From assembly GCF_025145845.1 (NCBI RefSeq), contig NZ_CP102253.1, positions 1,798,001 through 1,862,000 on the forward strand: a stretch of DNA of 64,000 nucleotides, in the 5' to 3' direction. The translations under genes were made by a program, and so were the position numbers. Under the pieces are notes generated by a model. The model worked only from the letters and a program-made list of their open reading frames with translations. It ran no database searches and was not told the origin of the DNA. Source of the stretch: Alistipes shahii WAL 8301. GTDB taxonomy: Bacteria > Bacteroidota > Bacteroidia > Bacteroidales > Rikenellaceae. Of the stretch, positions 44,100-52,400 are shown piece after piece. Positions within the stretch are counted from its first letter, which is position 1. Every line of letters starts with the position of its first letter.

Positions 44100-45185
44100 T
44101 TAATTTTCTTTGGTTTCTTTTGCCGCTGAAGTGTAAATATTCCATTTTGTCAGCAGGGACTGGAAATCGGCCGGAAGCGGGCTTTCGAACAGCACGTTTT
44201 CGTGCGTTGCGGGGTGTTCGAAGCCCAGCAGGCGGGCGTGCAGCGCGTGGCGCGGCATCACCGCGAAGCAGTTTTCGATGAACTGCCGGTATTTGGCGAA
44301 GGTCGTGCCCTTGAGGATGCGGTCGCCGCCGTAGCGTTCGTCGTTGAACAGCGGGTGCCCGATCCACGCCATGTGGACGCGGATCTGGTGGGTGCGCCCC
44401 GTTTCGAGACGGCACTCCACGAGGGTTACGTAACCATAGCGTTTCAGCACCTTCCAGTGCGTCACGGCGTGCTTGCCGTCGGACCCGTCGGCGAAGACGA
44501 ACATCTTCTGCCGATCCTTGGGACTGCGGCCGATGTTGCCCGTGATGGTCCCCTCGTCCTCGTCGAAATTGCCCCACACCAGAGCCACGTAGCGGCGCTG
44601 GATCGTGTGGTCGAAGAACTGTTTGGCCAGCCGCGCGTGGGTCTGCTCGTCCTTGGCGATCACCAGCAGCCCCGAGGTGTTCTTGTCGATGCGGTGCACC
44701 AGTCCCGCGCGGTTCTGTTCTTCGGCCGGGATTCCCTGCTTGTTGAGGTGGTGCATCAGCGCATTGACCAGCGTGCCGCTGTAATTGCCCACCCCCGGGT
44801 GCACGACCAGTCCGGCCGGTTTGTCCACGAGCAGCAGCCATTGGTCCTCGTAGGGGATGTCGAGCGGAATGTCCTCGGCGACGAGCTCCACCTCGCGCCG
44901 CGGGTAGGGCATCACGATCTGGATGCGGTCGAGCGGCTTGACCTTGTAGCTCGACTTGGCCGCCTTGCCGTTGACGAGGATGTTCCCGCTGTCGGCCGCC
45001 GCCTGAATGCGGTTGCGCGAGCAGTGCTCCATCCTCACGGTCAGGAACTTGTCCAGTCGCATGGGGGTCTGGCCCTTGTCGGCCGTCACCGCAAAGTGTT
45101 CGTAGAGGCCCGCTTCTTCTTCGTCCTCCGCATCTGCCGGAACGGCGTCCAGCTCCGGATCGTCGGTGGGGTGTCTGTCGGTCAT
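44100..45185 (-). CDS. rluD: Ribosomal large-subunit pseudouridine synthase, RluD type
   Basis: This 361-residue protein has an N-terminal S4 domain (MRLDKFLTVRMEHCSRNRIQAAADSGNILVNGKAAKSSYKV) and a RluA-family catalytic domain. The catalytic Asp motif is HRIDKNTSGLLV near residues 167-178, followed by GRTHQIRVHMAWIGHP. It probably makes pseudouridines in 23S rRNA helix 69, but RluA-family specificity cannot be told by eye. It shares the base of its start with the stop of the PASTA gene (TGATG). Confidence 0.93.
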   Translation of the reverse strand: MTDRHPTDDPELDAVPADAEDEEEAGLYEHFAVTADKGQTPMRLDKFLTVRMEHCSRNRIQAAADSGNILVNGKAAKSSYKVKPLDRIQIVMPYPRREVELVAEDIPLDIPYEDQWLLLVDKPAGLVVHPGVGNYSGTLVNALMHHLNKQGIPAEEQNRAGLVHRIDKNTSGLLVIAKDEQTHARLAKQFFDHTIQRRYVALVWGNFDEDEGTITGNIGRSPKDRQKMFVFADGSDGKHAVTHWKVLKRYGYVTLVECRLETGRTHQIRVHMAWIGHPLFNDERYGGDRILKGTTFAKYRQFIENCFAVMPRHALHARLLGFEHPATHENVLFESPLPADFQSLLTKWNIYTSAAKETKEN

Positions 45186-46141
45186 CAGTCGAAAAATCCC
45201 TCGTTATTGTTTGCGGGCCGCTCCTCGGCGGGTTCCGCCGAAGCCTCCTCCAGGACCGTCCGGGCGAGCGAGTCGGCCCGCTGCTGCTCCTCGGCCCGGC
45301 GTTCCTCGGCGGCGACGGCCGCCTGCTTCTCGGCCTCGGCCCGGTAGCGGGCGAGTTTCTTCTCGTCGAGCGTCAGCCGCAGGTCGACCTTCGACCCCAG
45401 CGCTGCGCTGCGCTCGGCGCCCGGCGTCTGGATGTAGACGCGCGTGTCCTTCTGGTTGAGCAGGTTGACCCCTTCGTCGAAGTCCACGCGCCCGACGTTG
45501 AGGCCCAGTTCCCAGAGGCGGCCCTTGGCCTGCGCCAGCGGCAGCCCCACCAGCCGCGGCACGATCGTCGTGCCGTAGCCCTCTTCGACGCCCACGTAGA
45601 GCGTCACGCCGGAACCCATTTCGGCCTCCATGCGGGTCGTGGGGGTCACGGGTTTGCCTTCGCAGTACTCCTCCAGCACGTAGTTCGTGGCCATGTCGGC
45701 GCGGTAGACCAGCTCGGCGATCTCCAGTCCGGCGATTTCGAGCATGTTCTTGGCCTGCCGCAGCGAACGCCCGGCCACGTAGGGCACGGGGACCATCTTC
45801 TGACGGAAGGAGTTGATCGTGATGTAGACCGTGCGTCCGGGTTTCACCTCGACGCCCCCTTCGGGCAGCTGGTCGAGGACGATGCCCCCTTCGTAGGCGG
45901 GGACGAACAGCGAGTCGTTGATGTGCAGTTGCAGGTCGTGCTTGCGGGCGATGCGTTGAGCTTGGTCGAGCTGAACGCCCGAGAGGTCGGGCACGGTGCG
46001 CCGCGCGCCGTGGCGTGTGCCCAGTTGCATGAGGATGTGCGCGGCGACGGCCATCGCGAGGATGATCGCCGCGATCAGCGCGAGGTTCCACAGCAGCGGA
46101 TGCCGCCGGAGCCGGGACAGGTAATTCTGGGGTTTCTCCAT
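45185..46141 (-). CDS. PASTA domain membrane protein
   Basis: This 318-residue protein has one N-terminal helix (LLWNLALIAAIILAMAVAAHILM) and about three PASTA repeats in residues 45-265. These show the usual VPDLSGVQLDQAQRIARKH, VPYVAGRSLRQAKNMLEIAGLE and VPRLVGLPLAQAKGRLWELGL pattern. PASTA domains commonly bind wall precursors. The kinase or transpeptidase domain usually attached is missing; such stand-alone PASTA proteins occur in Bacteroidota. The C-terminal 55 residues are charged. It is coupled with rluD. Confidence 0.88.
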   Translation of the reverse strand: MEKPQNYLSRLRRHPLLWNLALIAAIILAMAVAAHILMQLGTRHGARRTVPDLSGVQLDQAQRIARKHDLQLHINDSLFVPAYEGGIVLDQLPEGGVEVKPGRTVYITINSFRQKMVPVPYVAGRSLRQAKNMLEIAGLEIAELVYRADMATNYVLEEYCEGKPVTPTTRMEAEMGSGVTLYVGVEEGYGTTIVPRLVGLPLAQAKGRLWELGLNVGRVDFDEGVNLLNQKDTRVYIQTPGAERSAALGSKVDLRLTLDEKKLARYRAEAEKQAAVAAEERRAEEQQRADSLARTVLEEASAEPAEERPANNNEGFFD

Positions 46142-46151
46142 AGATCGCAGG

Positions 46152-47255
46152 TTATTTCGGGGCCTTCCGGTAAAGGTAGACGGCGATGCCGAGGTAAATG
46201 ATATTGGGCAGCCACACGGCCAGCCCGGGCGGGAGGGTTCCGCTTTTGGCGAACTCCTCGAAGAAGCGGTTGAAAAGGATGTATGAGAAGCAGAGTCCCG
46301 TGCCGATGCCGATGTGCAGGCCGGTGCCGCCGCGGACCTTGCGCGAGGACAACGACACGCCGATCAGCGTCAGGATGAACGTCGAAAGCGGATAGGCGTA
46401 GCGCGCGTGCTTCTCGACCTCGATGAGGTTGATCGAGTCGGAGCCTTTGGCCCGCTGCTGGTCCAGGAAGGCGTTCAGCTCCGAGATGTTCATGGTCTGG
46501 ATCAGGTCGTTGATCTCGCCCAGCTCGGTGGCTTCGAGGTTGATCAGCGTGTCGAGGTTGCGGAACTGCTCGAAGGTCTCCGTGCCCGCGGAGTCGAACT
46601 CCCGTTTGGTGTAGCGCGGGGCGGTCCAGCGTTTGGTCTCGGGGTTGAACTTGGCGTCCGAGGCTTCGAGCGAGTGGGTCATCGTGCCGCTTTCGTAGCG
46701 TTCCAGCACGAAGAACGAGGCCTGGCGGGCGCCGTCGTTGTAGCCGCGGATGTAGGCGAAGATGCCCGGCTCGATCTGGCGGTAGATGTGTCGGTCGTAT
46801 TTGGTGTTCTGCTTGCGTTTGATGTATTGCTGCTCGAAGGCGACGATGTGCCGCTGCGAAATGGGGATCAGCCAGAGGTTGAGCGTCAGCGACAGCGAGG
46901 CGATGATCAGCGCCCCGAGGAAGTAGGGCCACATCAGCCGGCGGAACGACATGCCGCCCGAGAGCATGGCCACGATCTCGGTCTGGTAGGCCATCTTCGA
47001 GGTGAAGAAGATGCAGGCGATGAAGGTGAACAGGCCGCTGAACTGGTTGATGAAGTAGGGGATGAAGTTGAGGTAGTAGTCGAGGATGACCGATTTCAGG
47101 GGTGCGTGCAGCTCCGTGAAGTCGTCGATCTTCTCCACGTAGTCGAAGACCACCACGATCACGATGATCATGGCGATGGCGAAGAAATAGGTCGACAGGA
47201 ACTTGCCCAGTATGTAACGGTCCAGAATCTTGAACCCCGGAAAACGCATTTTCAT
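46152..47255 (-). CDS. LptF/LptG family permease
   Basis: LptF and LptG are the inner-membrane halves of the ABC transporter that extracts LPS. This 367-residue protein has two or three N-terminal helices (FLSTYFFAIAMIIVIVVVFDYV), a periplasmic beta region and three C-terminal helices (YPLSTFILTLIGVSLSSRKVRGGTGLHIGIG). It has the YjgP/YjgQ family pattern; the sequence does not say whether it is F or G. The start at 47255 (MKMRFPGF) avoids overlap with the upstream lipoprotein gene; 47249 is an alternative. Confidence 0.9.
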   Translation of the reverse strand: MKMRFPGFKILDRYILGKFLSTYFFAIAMIIVIVVVFDYVEKIDDFTELHAPLKSVILDYYLNFIPYFINQFSGLFTFIACIFFTSKMAYQTEIVAMLSGGMSFRRLMWPYFLGALIIASLSLTLNLWLIPISQRHIVAFEQQYIKRKQNTKYDRHIYRQIEPGIFAYIRGYNDGARQASFFVLERYESGTMTHSLEASDAKFNPETKRWTAPRYTKREFDSAGTETFEQFRNLDTLINLEATELGEINDLIQTMNISELNAFLDQQRAKGSDSINLIEVEKHARYAYPLSTFILTLIGVSLSSRKVRGGTGLHIGIGTGLCFSYILFNRFFEEFAKSGTLPPGLAVWLPNIIYLGIAVYLYRKAPK

Positions 47256-47266
47256 CTCTTCGGTTG

Positions 47267-48139
47267 TCAATATTTTTCGAATGCGATCCATTCGGTTTGG
47301 TCCGGATCGTCGATCGCAGGTCGTGCGAATCGGTACAACTCTCCGCAGCCGTGGATGACAGCTGTATCGCCTTCGAAGCGAATGAATGACCAGTAGATGC
47401 CGTCCTCATCGAAGACGCACTGGTCGGGGCTGAATTTCGAGTCGTCGATTTTCAGCGGTTCGGCGCTCTCGGCGCGGTTGTCGGGGGCCATGTAGGCGGT
47501 GTGTTCCCGCGCGTTGGCCATCATGCGGATGTTCTGCGCGAAGAGTCCGCCGCGTTCGTTGAACCGTAGGCGGGCGGCCCGGCAATAGACGAATCCCGGC
47601 TCGATGTTGAACGTATAACTGTGCCGGTTGGTACCCGCTTCGAAACTGATGCTCCCGTTTTCGCAGCGGCATCTCGTGCCCAGACTCCACTGTTGGATGC
47701 AGGAGCCGATCTCCAGCGGCGAGGCTTTCAGCATCTCGTAGGGAGCGGAGACCGCGAAGCTTTCTATCTTTTCGAGCATCCGTTCCCGGCCCTCTACCAC
47801 GATGCGCAGCCGTCCGTCGGGCTGTACGGCCCCCGGGTCGGCGTACTGCCGCGCTTCTCCGGGCCTGTGGACATACTGCATGAGCACCGAGTCGGGCGTG
47901 AATACGGTTTTGCCCAACAATACGGTGTCCGTGGCATCCATGCGTTGCAGGAGGGAGGTCGTCGTGTCGCCGTTGCTCTCGAACAGCAGCGCGAAGCGTT
48001 CCGTGCGGAGCAGTTCGCAGTCCCTGTCGGCCCAAACGCCGACCGCCGAAGGTGCCGCCGCCGGTCTGTTCCCCGAACAGGAGACGCTGGCCGCCAGGGC
48101 CCACAGCCCGAACAGGATGACTTGGATCGTTCGTTTCAT
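47267..48139 (-). CDS. Hypothetical lipoprotein
   Basis: This 290-residue protein has a lipoprotein signal (QVILFGLWALAASVSCSGN) with the Cys at about 22. The mature part has mixed strands and alternating hydrophilic stretches, with no recognised family. It lies 12 bases before the lptF/G-like gene and probably belongs to its transcript. A product of about 270 residues facing the periplasm or outer leaflet is expected. Confidence 0.7.
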   Translation of the reverse strand: MKRTIQVILFGLWALAASVSCSGNRPAAAPSAVGVWADRDCELLRTERFALLFESNGDTTTSLLQRMDATDTVLLGKTVFTPDSVLMQYVHRPGEARQYADPGAVQPDGRLRIVVEGRERMLEKIESFAVSAPYEMLKASPLEIGSCIQQWSLGTRCRCENGSISFEAGTNRHSYTFNIEPGFVYCRAARLRFNERGGLFAQNIRMMANAREHTAYMAPDNRAESAEPLKIDDSKFSPDQCVFDEDGIYWSFIRFEGDTAVIHGCGELYRFARPAIDDPDQTEWIAFEKY

Positions 48140-48175
48140 AATTTTCTTTACATTAGGTTGTCCGGAAAAGTCCCT

Positions 48176-49306
48176 TTACAGTCTTCGTGTCAGTTTTTCG
48201 ACCATTCCCTCCTTCCACGCCCTGAAGTCCCCGGCGAGGATGTGCTCGCGCGCCGCCCCCACGAGCCGCAGGTAGAAGGCGATGTTGTGCAGCGAGGCGA
48301 TCTCGGCAGCGAGCATCTCGCCGCAGACGCAGAGGTGGTGCAGGTAGGCCTTCGAGTAGAGCCGGTCGACGAAGGCCGTGCCCGCGGGGTCGACGGGCGA
48401 GAAGTCGTCCTCCCACTTCTTGTTGCGGATGTTGATGACGCCCTCGGCCGTGAAGAGCTGCCCGTTGCGGCCGTTGCGCGTCGGCATCACGCAGTCGAAC
48501 ATGTCCACCCCGCGCTCGATGCCTTCGAGGATGTTCACCGGCGTGCCTACGCCCATCAGATAACGCGGACGGTCCTCCGGCAGTATGGCGTTGACCACTT
48601 CGATCATCTCGTACATGACCTCCGTCGGTTCGCCCACGGCCAGTCCGCCGATGGCGTAACCGTCGGCGTCGTACTGCTTCACGTTCTCCGCGGCCCGGGC
48701 GCGCAGGTCCGGGTAGGTGCATCCCTGCACGATGGGGAACAGCGCCTGGTAATGGCCGTATTTGGGACTGGTCCGGTGATACTGGTTGAAACACCGGTCG
48801 AGCCACCGCTCCGTGAGGCCGAGCGACTTGGCGGCGTATTCGCGCGGGGCGTCGCCCGGGGGGCATTCGTCGAAGGCCATCATAATGTCGGCTCCGATCG
48901 TGCGCTCGGTGTCGATGACGCTTTCGGGCGTGAAGAGGTGCTTCGAGCCGTCGATGTGCGACCGGAAATGGCATCCCTCCTCTTTCAGCTTGCGGCACGC
49001 GGCCAGCGAAAAGACCTGAAAGCCGCCGCTGTCGGTGAGCATCGGGCCTTCCCAGGTCGAGAAGCGGTGCACGCCGCCGGCGCGTTCGAGGATCTCCATG
49101 CCGGGGCGCAGGTAGAGGTGATAGGTGTTTGCCAGGATGATCTGCGCGCGGGCTTCGTCGCGCACGTCGCGGTGGAAAATGCCCTTCACCGTCGCGGCCG
49201 TGCCCACGGGCATGAAGATCGGGGTGCGGATGACGCCGTGATCCGTATGCAGTTCGCCCGCGCGGGCGTGCGACGAAGGGTCTTTATGTTGCAGGGTGAA
49301 TTTCAT
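48176..49306 (-). CDS. tgt: tRNA-guanine transglycosylase (queuine synthesis)
   Basis: Tgt exchanges guanine-34 of tRNAs for preQ1 in queuosine synthesis. The 376-residue protein shows DSGGFQVFSL with the nucleophile-related Asp, MAFDECPPGDA, GGLAVGEP and DCVMPTRNGRNGQLFT. In the place where many Tgt proteins have the zinc-ligand CxCxxC there is EDDFSPVDPAGTAFVDRLYSK, and only a later CVC pair is seen. A start at 49306 (MKFTLQHKDPS) is chosen; 49312 is an alternative. A minus-strand -7 box lies at 49321-49328. Confidence 0.9.
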   Translation of the reverse strand: MKFTLQHKDPSSHARAGELHTDHGVIRTPIFMPVGTAATVKGIFHRDVRDEARAQIILANTYHLYLRPGMEILERAGGVHRFSTWEGPMLTDSGGFQVFSLAACRKLKEEGCHFRSHIDGSKHLFTPESVIDTERTIGADIMMAFDECPPGDAPREYAAKSLGLTERWLDRCFNQYHRTSPKYGHYQALFPIVQGCTYPDLRARAAENVKQYDADGYAIGGLAVGEPTEVMYEMIEVVNAILPEDRPRYLMGVGTPVNILEGIERGVDMFDCVMPTRNGRNGQLFTAEGVINIRNKKWEDDFSPVDPAGTAFVDRLYSKAYLHHLCVCGEMLAAEIASLHNIAFYLRLVGAAREHILAGDFRAWKEGMVEKLTRRL

Positions 49307-49320
49307 ACTCATATATTCGG

Positions 49321-49349
49321 CAAAAATACACAAAATATTTCTATCTTTG
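49321..49349. promoter_or_regulatory. Divergent -7 boxes of tgt and the glycosyltransferase gene
   Basis: On the minus strand TATTTTTG (49321-49328) points to tgt. On the plus strand TATCTTTG (49342-49349) points to the glycosyltransferase gene, 16 bases before its ATG. Clear -33 boxes are not seen. Confidence 0.6.
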
Positions 49350-49365
49350 CGCATATTTCGTCAAT

Positions 49366-50520
49366 ATGCAACTCTTCGAACAAATTCTGTCATGCTACGG
49401 CTGGGAGGGTGCGGCCCTCGCGGGGGCGACGCTCCTGATGCTCGGCGTGCAGTTGTACTACTATATTTTCGTCTACGGCCGCATTCCCGGCTACAAGAAC
49501 AACCGCCGTCCGCAGACGATGGACCGCGAGCCGCCCGTGTCGGTGGTGGTACCCCTCTTTTCGGAGGACTATTCGTTCGTCGAGGAGCGCCTGCCGCTGA
49601 TCCTGGCCCAGAACTACCCCGATTTCGAGGTGGTGATCGTCTACGTGGGCCACGACTCCGATTTTTACGAGGACCTCGTGCGGCTGAAACAGTCGTTTCC
49701 GCAGATCACGACCACCAAGATCCACCTCGACCCCCGTTTCCCGATTTCGCGTAAGATGGCGCTCAACGTGGGCATCAAGTCGGCCCACTACGAGTGCATG
49801 GTCTTCACCTCGACCGATGCCGTGCCGCAGACCGACCGCTGGCTGTCGCTGATGGCCAAGGGGTTCATGCGCGGCGAAATCGTTGTGGGCTACTGCGGCG
49901 TGGAGCGCGGAAAGGGCTTTTCGAACTACATGATGCGCGCCTGGCGGATGATGCACTCGGCCGACTGGATCGCCCGGGCCGTGCAGCGCCGCGCCTACCG
50001 CGGGACGCTCCACAACTACGGCTTCACCAAGAGCCTCTATTTCGGGGCCAACGGCTTCAGCCACCTCAATATGAACATCGGCGAGGACGACCTGTTCATG
50101 CAGCGGGTCATGACGCGCGACAACGTGAGCGTGATCCTCTCGCCCCGCGCCTCGCTGCGCGAAAAAATGTGGGGCGGCATGGGCTGGTGGATGAGCCAGC
50201 TGCGTTATTTCGGCTCGGCCTTCCGCTTCTATCCCCGCGCGGTGAAGACCTTCGTCCGCTGGGAGATCGGTTCGCGCGTGCTCTTTTTCGCCACGGTGGT
50301 CTGCGCCCTTGCGGTCATGCCTCCCGAGTACAAGCTCGCCGCGCTGCTGCTCGCCGTCATCCGTTATGTCGTCGTGGCGTTCGAAGTGCGCCGCATCGCG
50401 CGGCGGCTGGGCGAGGGCGGCATTGCAGGGCGTTACTTCATCTACGACCTGCTCGGCCCGCTGTGGGCCGCGGCGCTGGGGGCGATGCTGCTCCGCCGTG
50501 ACAACCGCGTATGGAGATAG
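49366..50520 (+). CDS. Family 2 glycosyltransferase, membrane anchored
   Basis: This 384-residue protein has an N-terminal helix (AGATLLMLGVQLYYYIFVYG), a GT-A domain (PPVSVVVPLFSEDYSFVEE and the DxD-like STDAVPQ near residue 147, GEDDLFMQRVMTR near 240) and two or three C-terminal helices. The acceptor and donor are unknown. The product is likely a cell-surface polysaccharide or glycolipid step. Its 3' end overlaps the sigma-factor gene by 10 bases. Confidence 0.88.
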   Translation: MQLFEQILSCYGWEGAALAGATLLMLGVQLYYYIFVYGRIPGYKNNRRPQTMDREPPVSVVVPLFSEDYSFVEERLPLILAQNYPDFEVVIVYVGHDSDFYEDLVRLKQSFPQITTTKIHLDPRFPISRKMALNVGIKSAHYECMVFTSTDAVPQTDRWLSLMAKGFMRGEIVVGYCGVERGKGFSNYMMRAWRMMHSADWIARAVQRRAYRGTLHNYGFTKSLYFGANGFSHLNMNIGEDDLFMQRVMTRDNVSVILSPRASLREKMWGGMGWWMSQLRYFGSAFRFYPRAVKTFVRWEIGSRVLFFATVVCALAVMPPEYKLAALLLAVIRYVVVAFEVRRIARRLGEGGIAGRYFIYDLLGPLWAAALGAMLLRRDNRVWR

Positions 50521-51074
50521 CCGACTATATCGTAGCCGAAGACCGTGAGCTGGTCGACCGGGTGCTCAAGGGGGACAACGACGCCTTCGAGTACCTTTTC
50601 AACCGCTACCGCGACGCCATCCACCGGTTGTTCGTGCAGCGGCTCGGCGGTGTGAACGATGCCGACGACCTGTTGCAGGAGACCTTTATCAAAGTCTACA
50701 TCAACCTCCACCGGTACAGTGCGGACTACACCTTCGGGCAGTGGGTCTACACCATTGCGCGCAACACGTTCATCGACTTCGTGCGCCGCCGCCAGGACGA
50801 CCTGCCGATCGACGAGCGTTTCGCCGCCCCGGCGTCGAACGCCCCGACTCCCGAGGAGAGCGTCATCAACCTCCAGCAGCGGTCGCAGATCGAGCACTAT
50901 CTCGAACACCTCGCGCCCCGTTACCGGCAGCTGATCCTGATGCGCTTTTTCGAGGAGTACTCCTACGAGGAGATCGCGGCGAAGCTCTCGCTGCCGCTCG
51001 GGACCGTGAAAACCCAGATACACCGCGCCCGCGAACAGATGTGCCGGCTCATCGCCCAGGGCGACGAGCGATGA
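50511..51074 (+). CDS. RNA polymerase sigma factor, ECF type
   Basis: This 187-residue protein has region 2 (FEYLFNRYRDAIHRLFVQRLGGVNDADDLLQETFIKVY) near residues 26-63 and region 4 (APRYRQLILMRFFEEYSYEEIAAKLSLPLGTVKTQIHRAREQM) near 140-182. No anti-sigma gene is adjacent; it lies between a glycosyltransferase and rsmG and overlaps both, so expression may be constitutive or coupled. Its targets are unknown. Confidence 0.92.
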   Translation: MEIADYIVAEDRELVDRVLKGDNDAFEYLFNRYRDAIHRLFVQRLGGVNDADDLLQETFIKVYINLHRYSADYTFGQWVYTIARNTFIDFVRRRQDDLPIDERFAAPASNAPTPEESVINLQQRSQIEHYLEHLAPRYRQLILMRFFEEYSYEEIAAKLSLPLGTVKTQIHRAREQMCRLIAQGDER

Positions 51075-51727
51075 ACGATTCACGATTCACAATTCATAAT
51101 TCACAATTGGAGCTGATAATTAAATATTTCCCGGACTTGACCGGGCGTCAGAAGGAGCAGTTCGCGGCGTTGTACGACCTCTATGCCGACTGGAACGCGA
51201 AGATCAACGTCGTTTCGCGCAAGGATTTCGACCAGCTCTACCTGCGTCACGTGCTGCATTCGCTGGCCATCGCCAAGGTCTGCACGTTCGGCGACGGAGC
51301 GCGGATTCTCGACGTGGGGTGCGGCGGCGGATTCCCTTCGGTGCCGCTGGCGATCCTCTTTCCGGAGGCCTGTTTCACGGCTGCGGACTCCATCCGCAAG
51401 AAGATAACCGTGGTCGAAGGGGTTGCGGCGGGCCTCGGGCTTACGAACCTCACGCCCCGCTGCGTGCGGGTCGAGACCCTGACGGAGCGATTCGACTACG
51501 TCGTTTCGCGCGCCGTGACGGCCATGCCCGAATTTGTCGGCTGGATCTGGAACCGGCTCGAAAAGGGACAGAAAGGGTCGCTGCCCAACGGCATTCTCTA
51601 CCTCAAGGGCGGCGACCTGGCTGAAGAACTGGCCCTAACCGGCAAACGGTGGCATATCTATGACATTCCGCGCTTCTTCGGCGAGGAGTTCTTCGAAACC
51701 AAGAAGGTGGTCTATACCCCGAGGTAG
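51071..51727 (+). CDS. rsmG: 16S rRNA (guanine-527-N7) methyltransferase
   Basis: RsmG methylates G527 of 16S rRNA. The 218-residue protein has the SAM motif ARILDVGCGGGFPSVPLAILFP near residues 76-97 and the RsmG features LYADWNAKINVVSRKD and FDYVVSRAVT. The first residues, NDSRFTIHNSQ, come from an AT-rich repeat (ATTCACGATTCACAATTCATAATT at 51078-51101) and are not part of the conserved protein. It overlaps the sigma-factor gene by four bases. Confidence 0.93.
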   Translation: MNDSRFTIHNSQLELIIKYFPDLTGRQKEQFAALYDLYADWNAKINVVSRKDFDQLYLRHVLHSLAIAKVCTFGDGARILDVGCGGGFPSVPLAILFPEACFTAADSIRKKITVVEGVAAGLGLTNLTPRCVRVETLTERFDYVVSRAVTAMPEFVGWIWNRLEKGQKGSLPNGILYLKGGDLAEELALTGKRWHIYDIPRFFGEEFFETKKVVYTPR

Positions 51728-51836
51728 GGCTTGATTCGCAGCCTGTGTTCCGGATCTCTTTCGTGCGGGGCGGAAGCTGCTGCCGGCGGCCGTGATTGTG
51801 CGGACAAGCGTCGGGAGGGCCTTCGTTCCGAAGCCT

Positions 51837-52265
51837 TTAAGGCTGCTGCTTGTGCGGCTTCTGCCGGGCGATGATCGTGCGGAGGTTGTCCATGAAGGTC
51901 TCGGCGTCGGCCGCGCCCTGGATGCGTCCCAGCAGTTCGCCCCGGGTGTCGAACACGAGGTAGAGCGGAATGGCGTCGCGGCCGTATCTCTTCATCAGTT
52001 CGCGGCCCGTGGTCTTGTCCGTGTCGTATTTGGCCGCCACGAACCGCTGGTCCATGAACTCCCCGACGTCCTTGCGCGAAAAGACCTGCCTCTCCATCAT
52101 CCGGCACGGGGGACACCAGCTGGCATAGAGGTCGATGAAGACCAGCTTGCCCTGCTTGATCGCCATTTCGCGCACGGCGTCCGTCGATTTGGTCTCGAAC
52201 TTCACCTGCGCCTGCGCCGCGCCCGTTCCGAGTGCGAACATCAGCAAAAAAAGTAGCTTTTTCAT
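51837..52265 (-). CDS. Exported thioredoxin-family protein
   Basis: This 142-residue protein has a signal peptide (MKKLLFLLMFALGTGAAQAQ) and a thioredoxin fold with the redox motif ASWCPPCRMM near residues 41-50 and a proline loop (AIPLYLVFD) near 98-106. It is probably an oxidoreductase in the periplasm. The start at 52265 is chosen because the upstream 10 residues look like non-coding sequence; the frame itself starts at 52295. It shares no promoter feature that I could see. Confidence 0.85.
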   Translation of the reverse strand: MKKLLFLLMFALGTGAAQAQVKFETKSTDAVREMAIKQGKLVFIDLYASWCPPCRMMERQVFSRKDVGEFMDQRFVAAKYDTDKTTGRELMKRYGRDAIPLYLVFDTRGELLGRIQGAADAETFMDNLRTIIARQKPHKQQP

Positions 52266-52365
52266 ACGAATCGAGTTTTCCGGTGATGGGTGCAAAAACC
52301 GAACCGGCCGTTTGAAAAACGGCTTTTAAGGGTAGCGGCGCAGAATTGGCCCGACAGCGCGATAA

Positions 52366-52400
52366 GGCCCCCCCCCTAAATCCCGCCTTTTAGGCGGGTG
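52366..52400 (-). repeat. Dispersed hairpin repeat, copy D, at the rlmN 3' end
   Basis: The hairpin CCCGCCT (52382-52388) with AGGCGGG (52392-52398) and the G-run following it on the minus strand (nine C at 52368-52376 on plus) match the hairpin and ATTTAGGGG flank of copy A. The rlmN stop lies inside the element. Confidence 0.6.
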
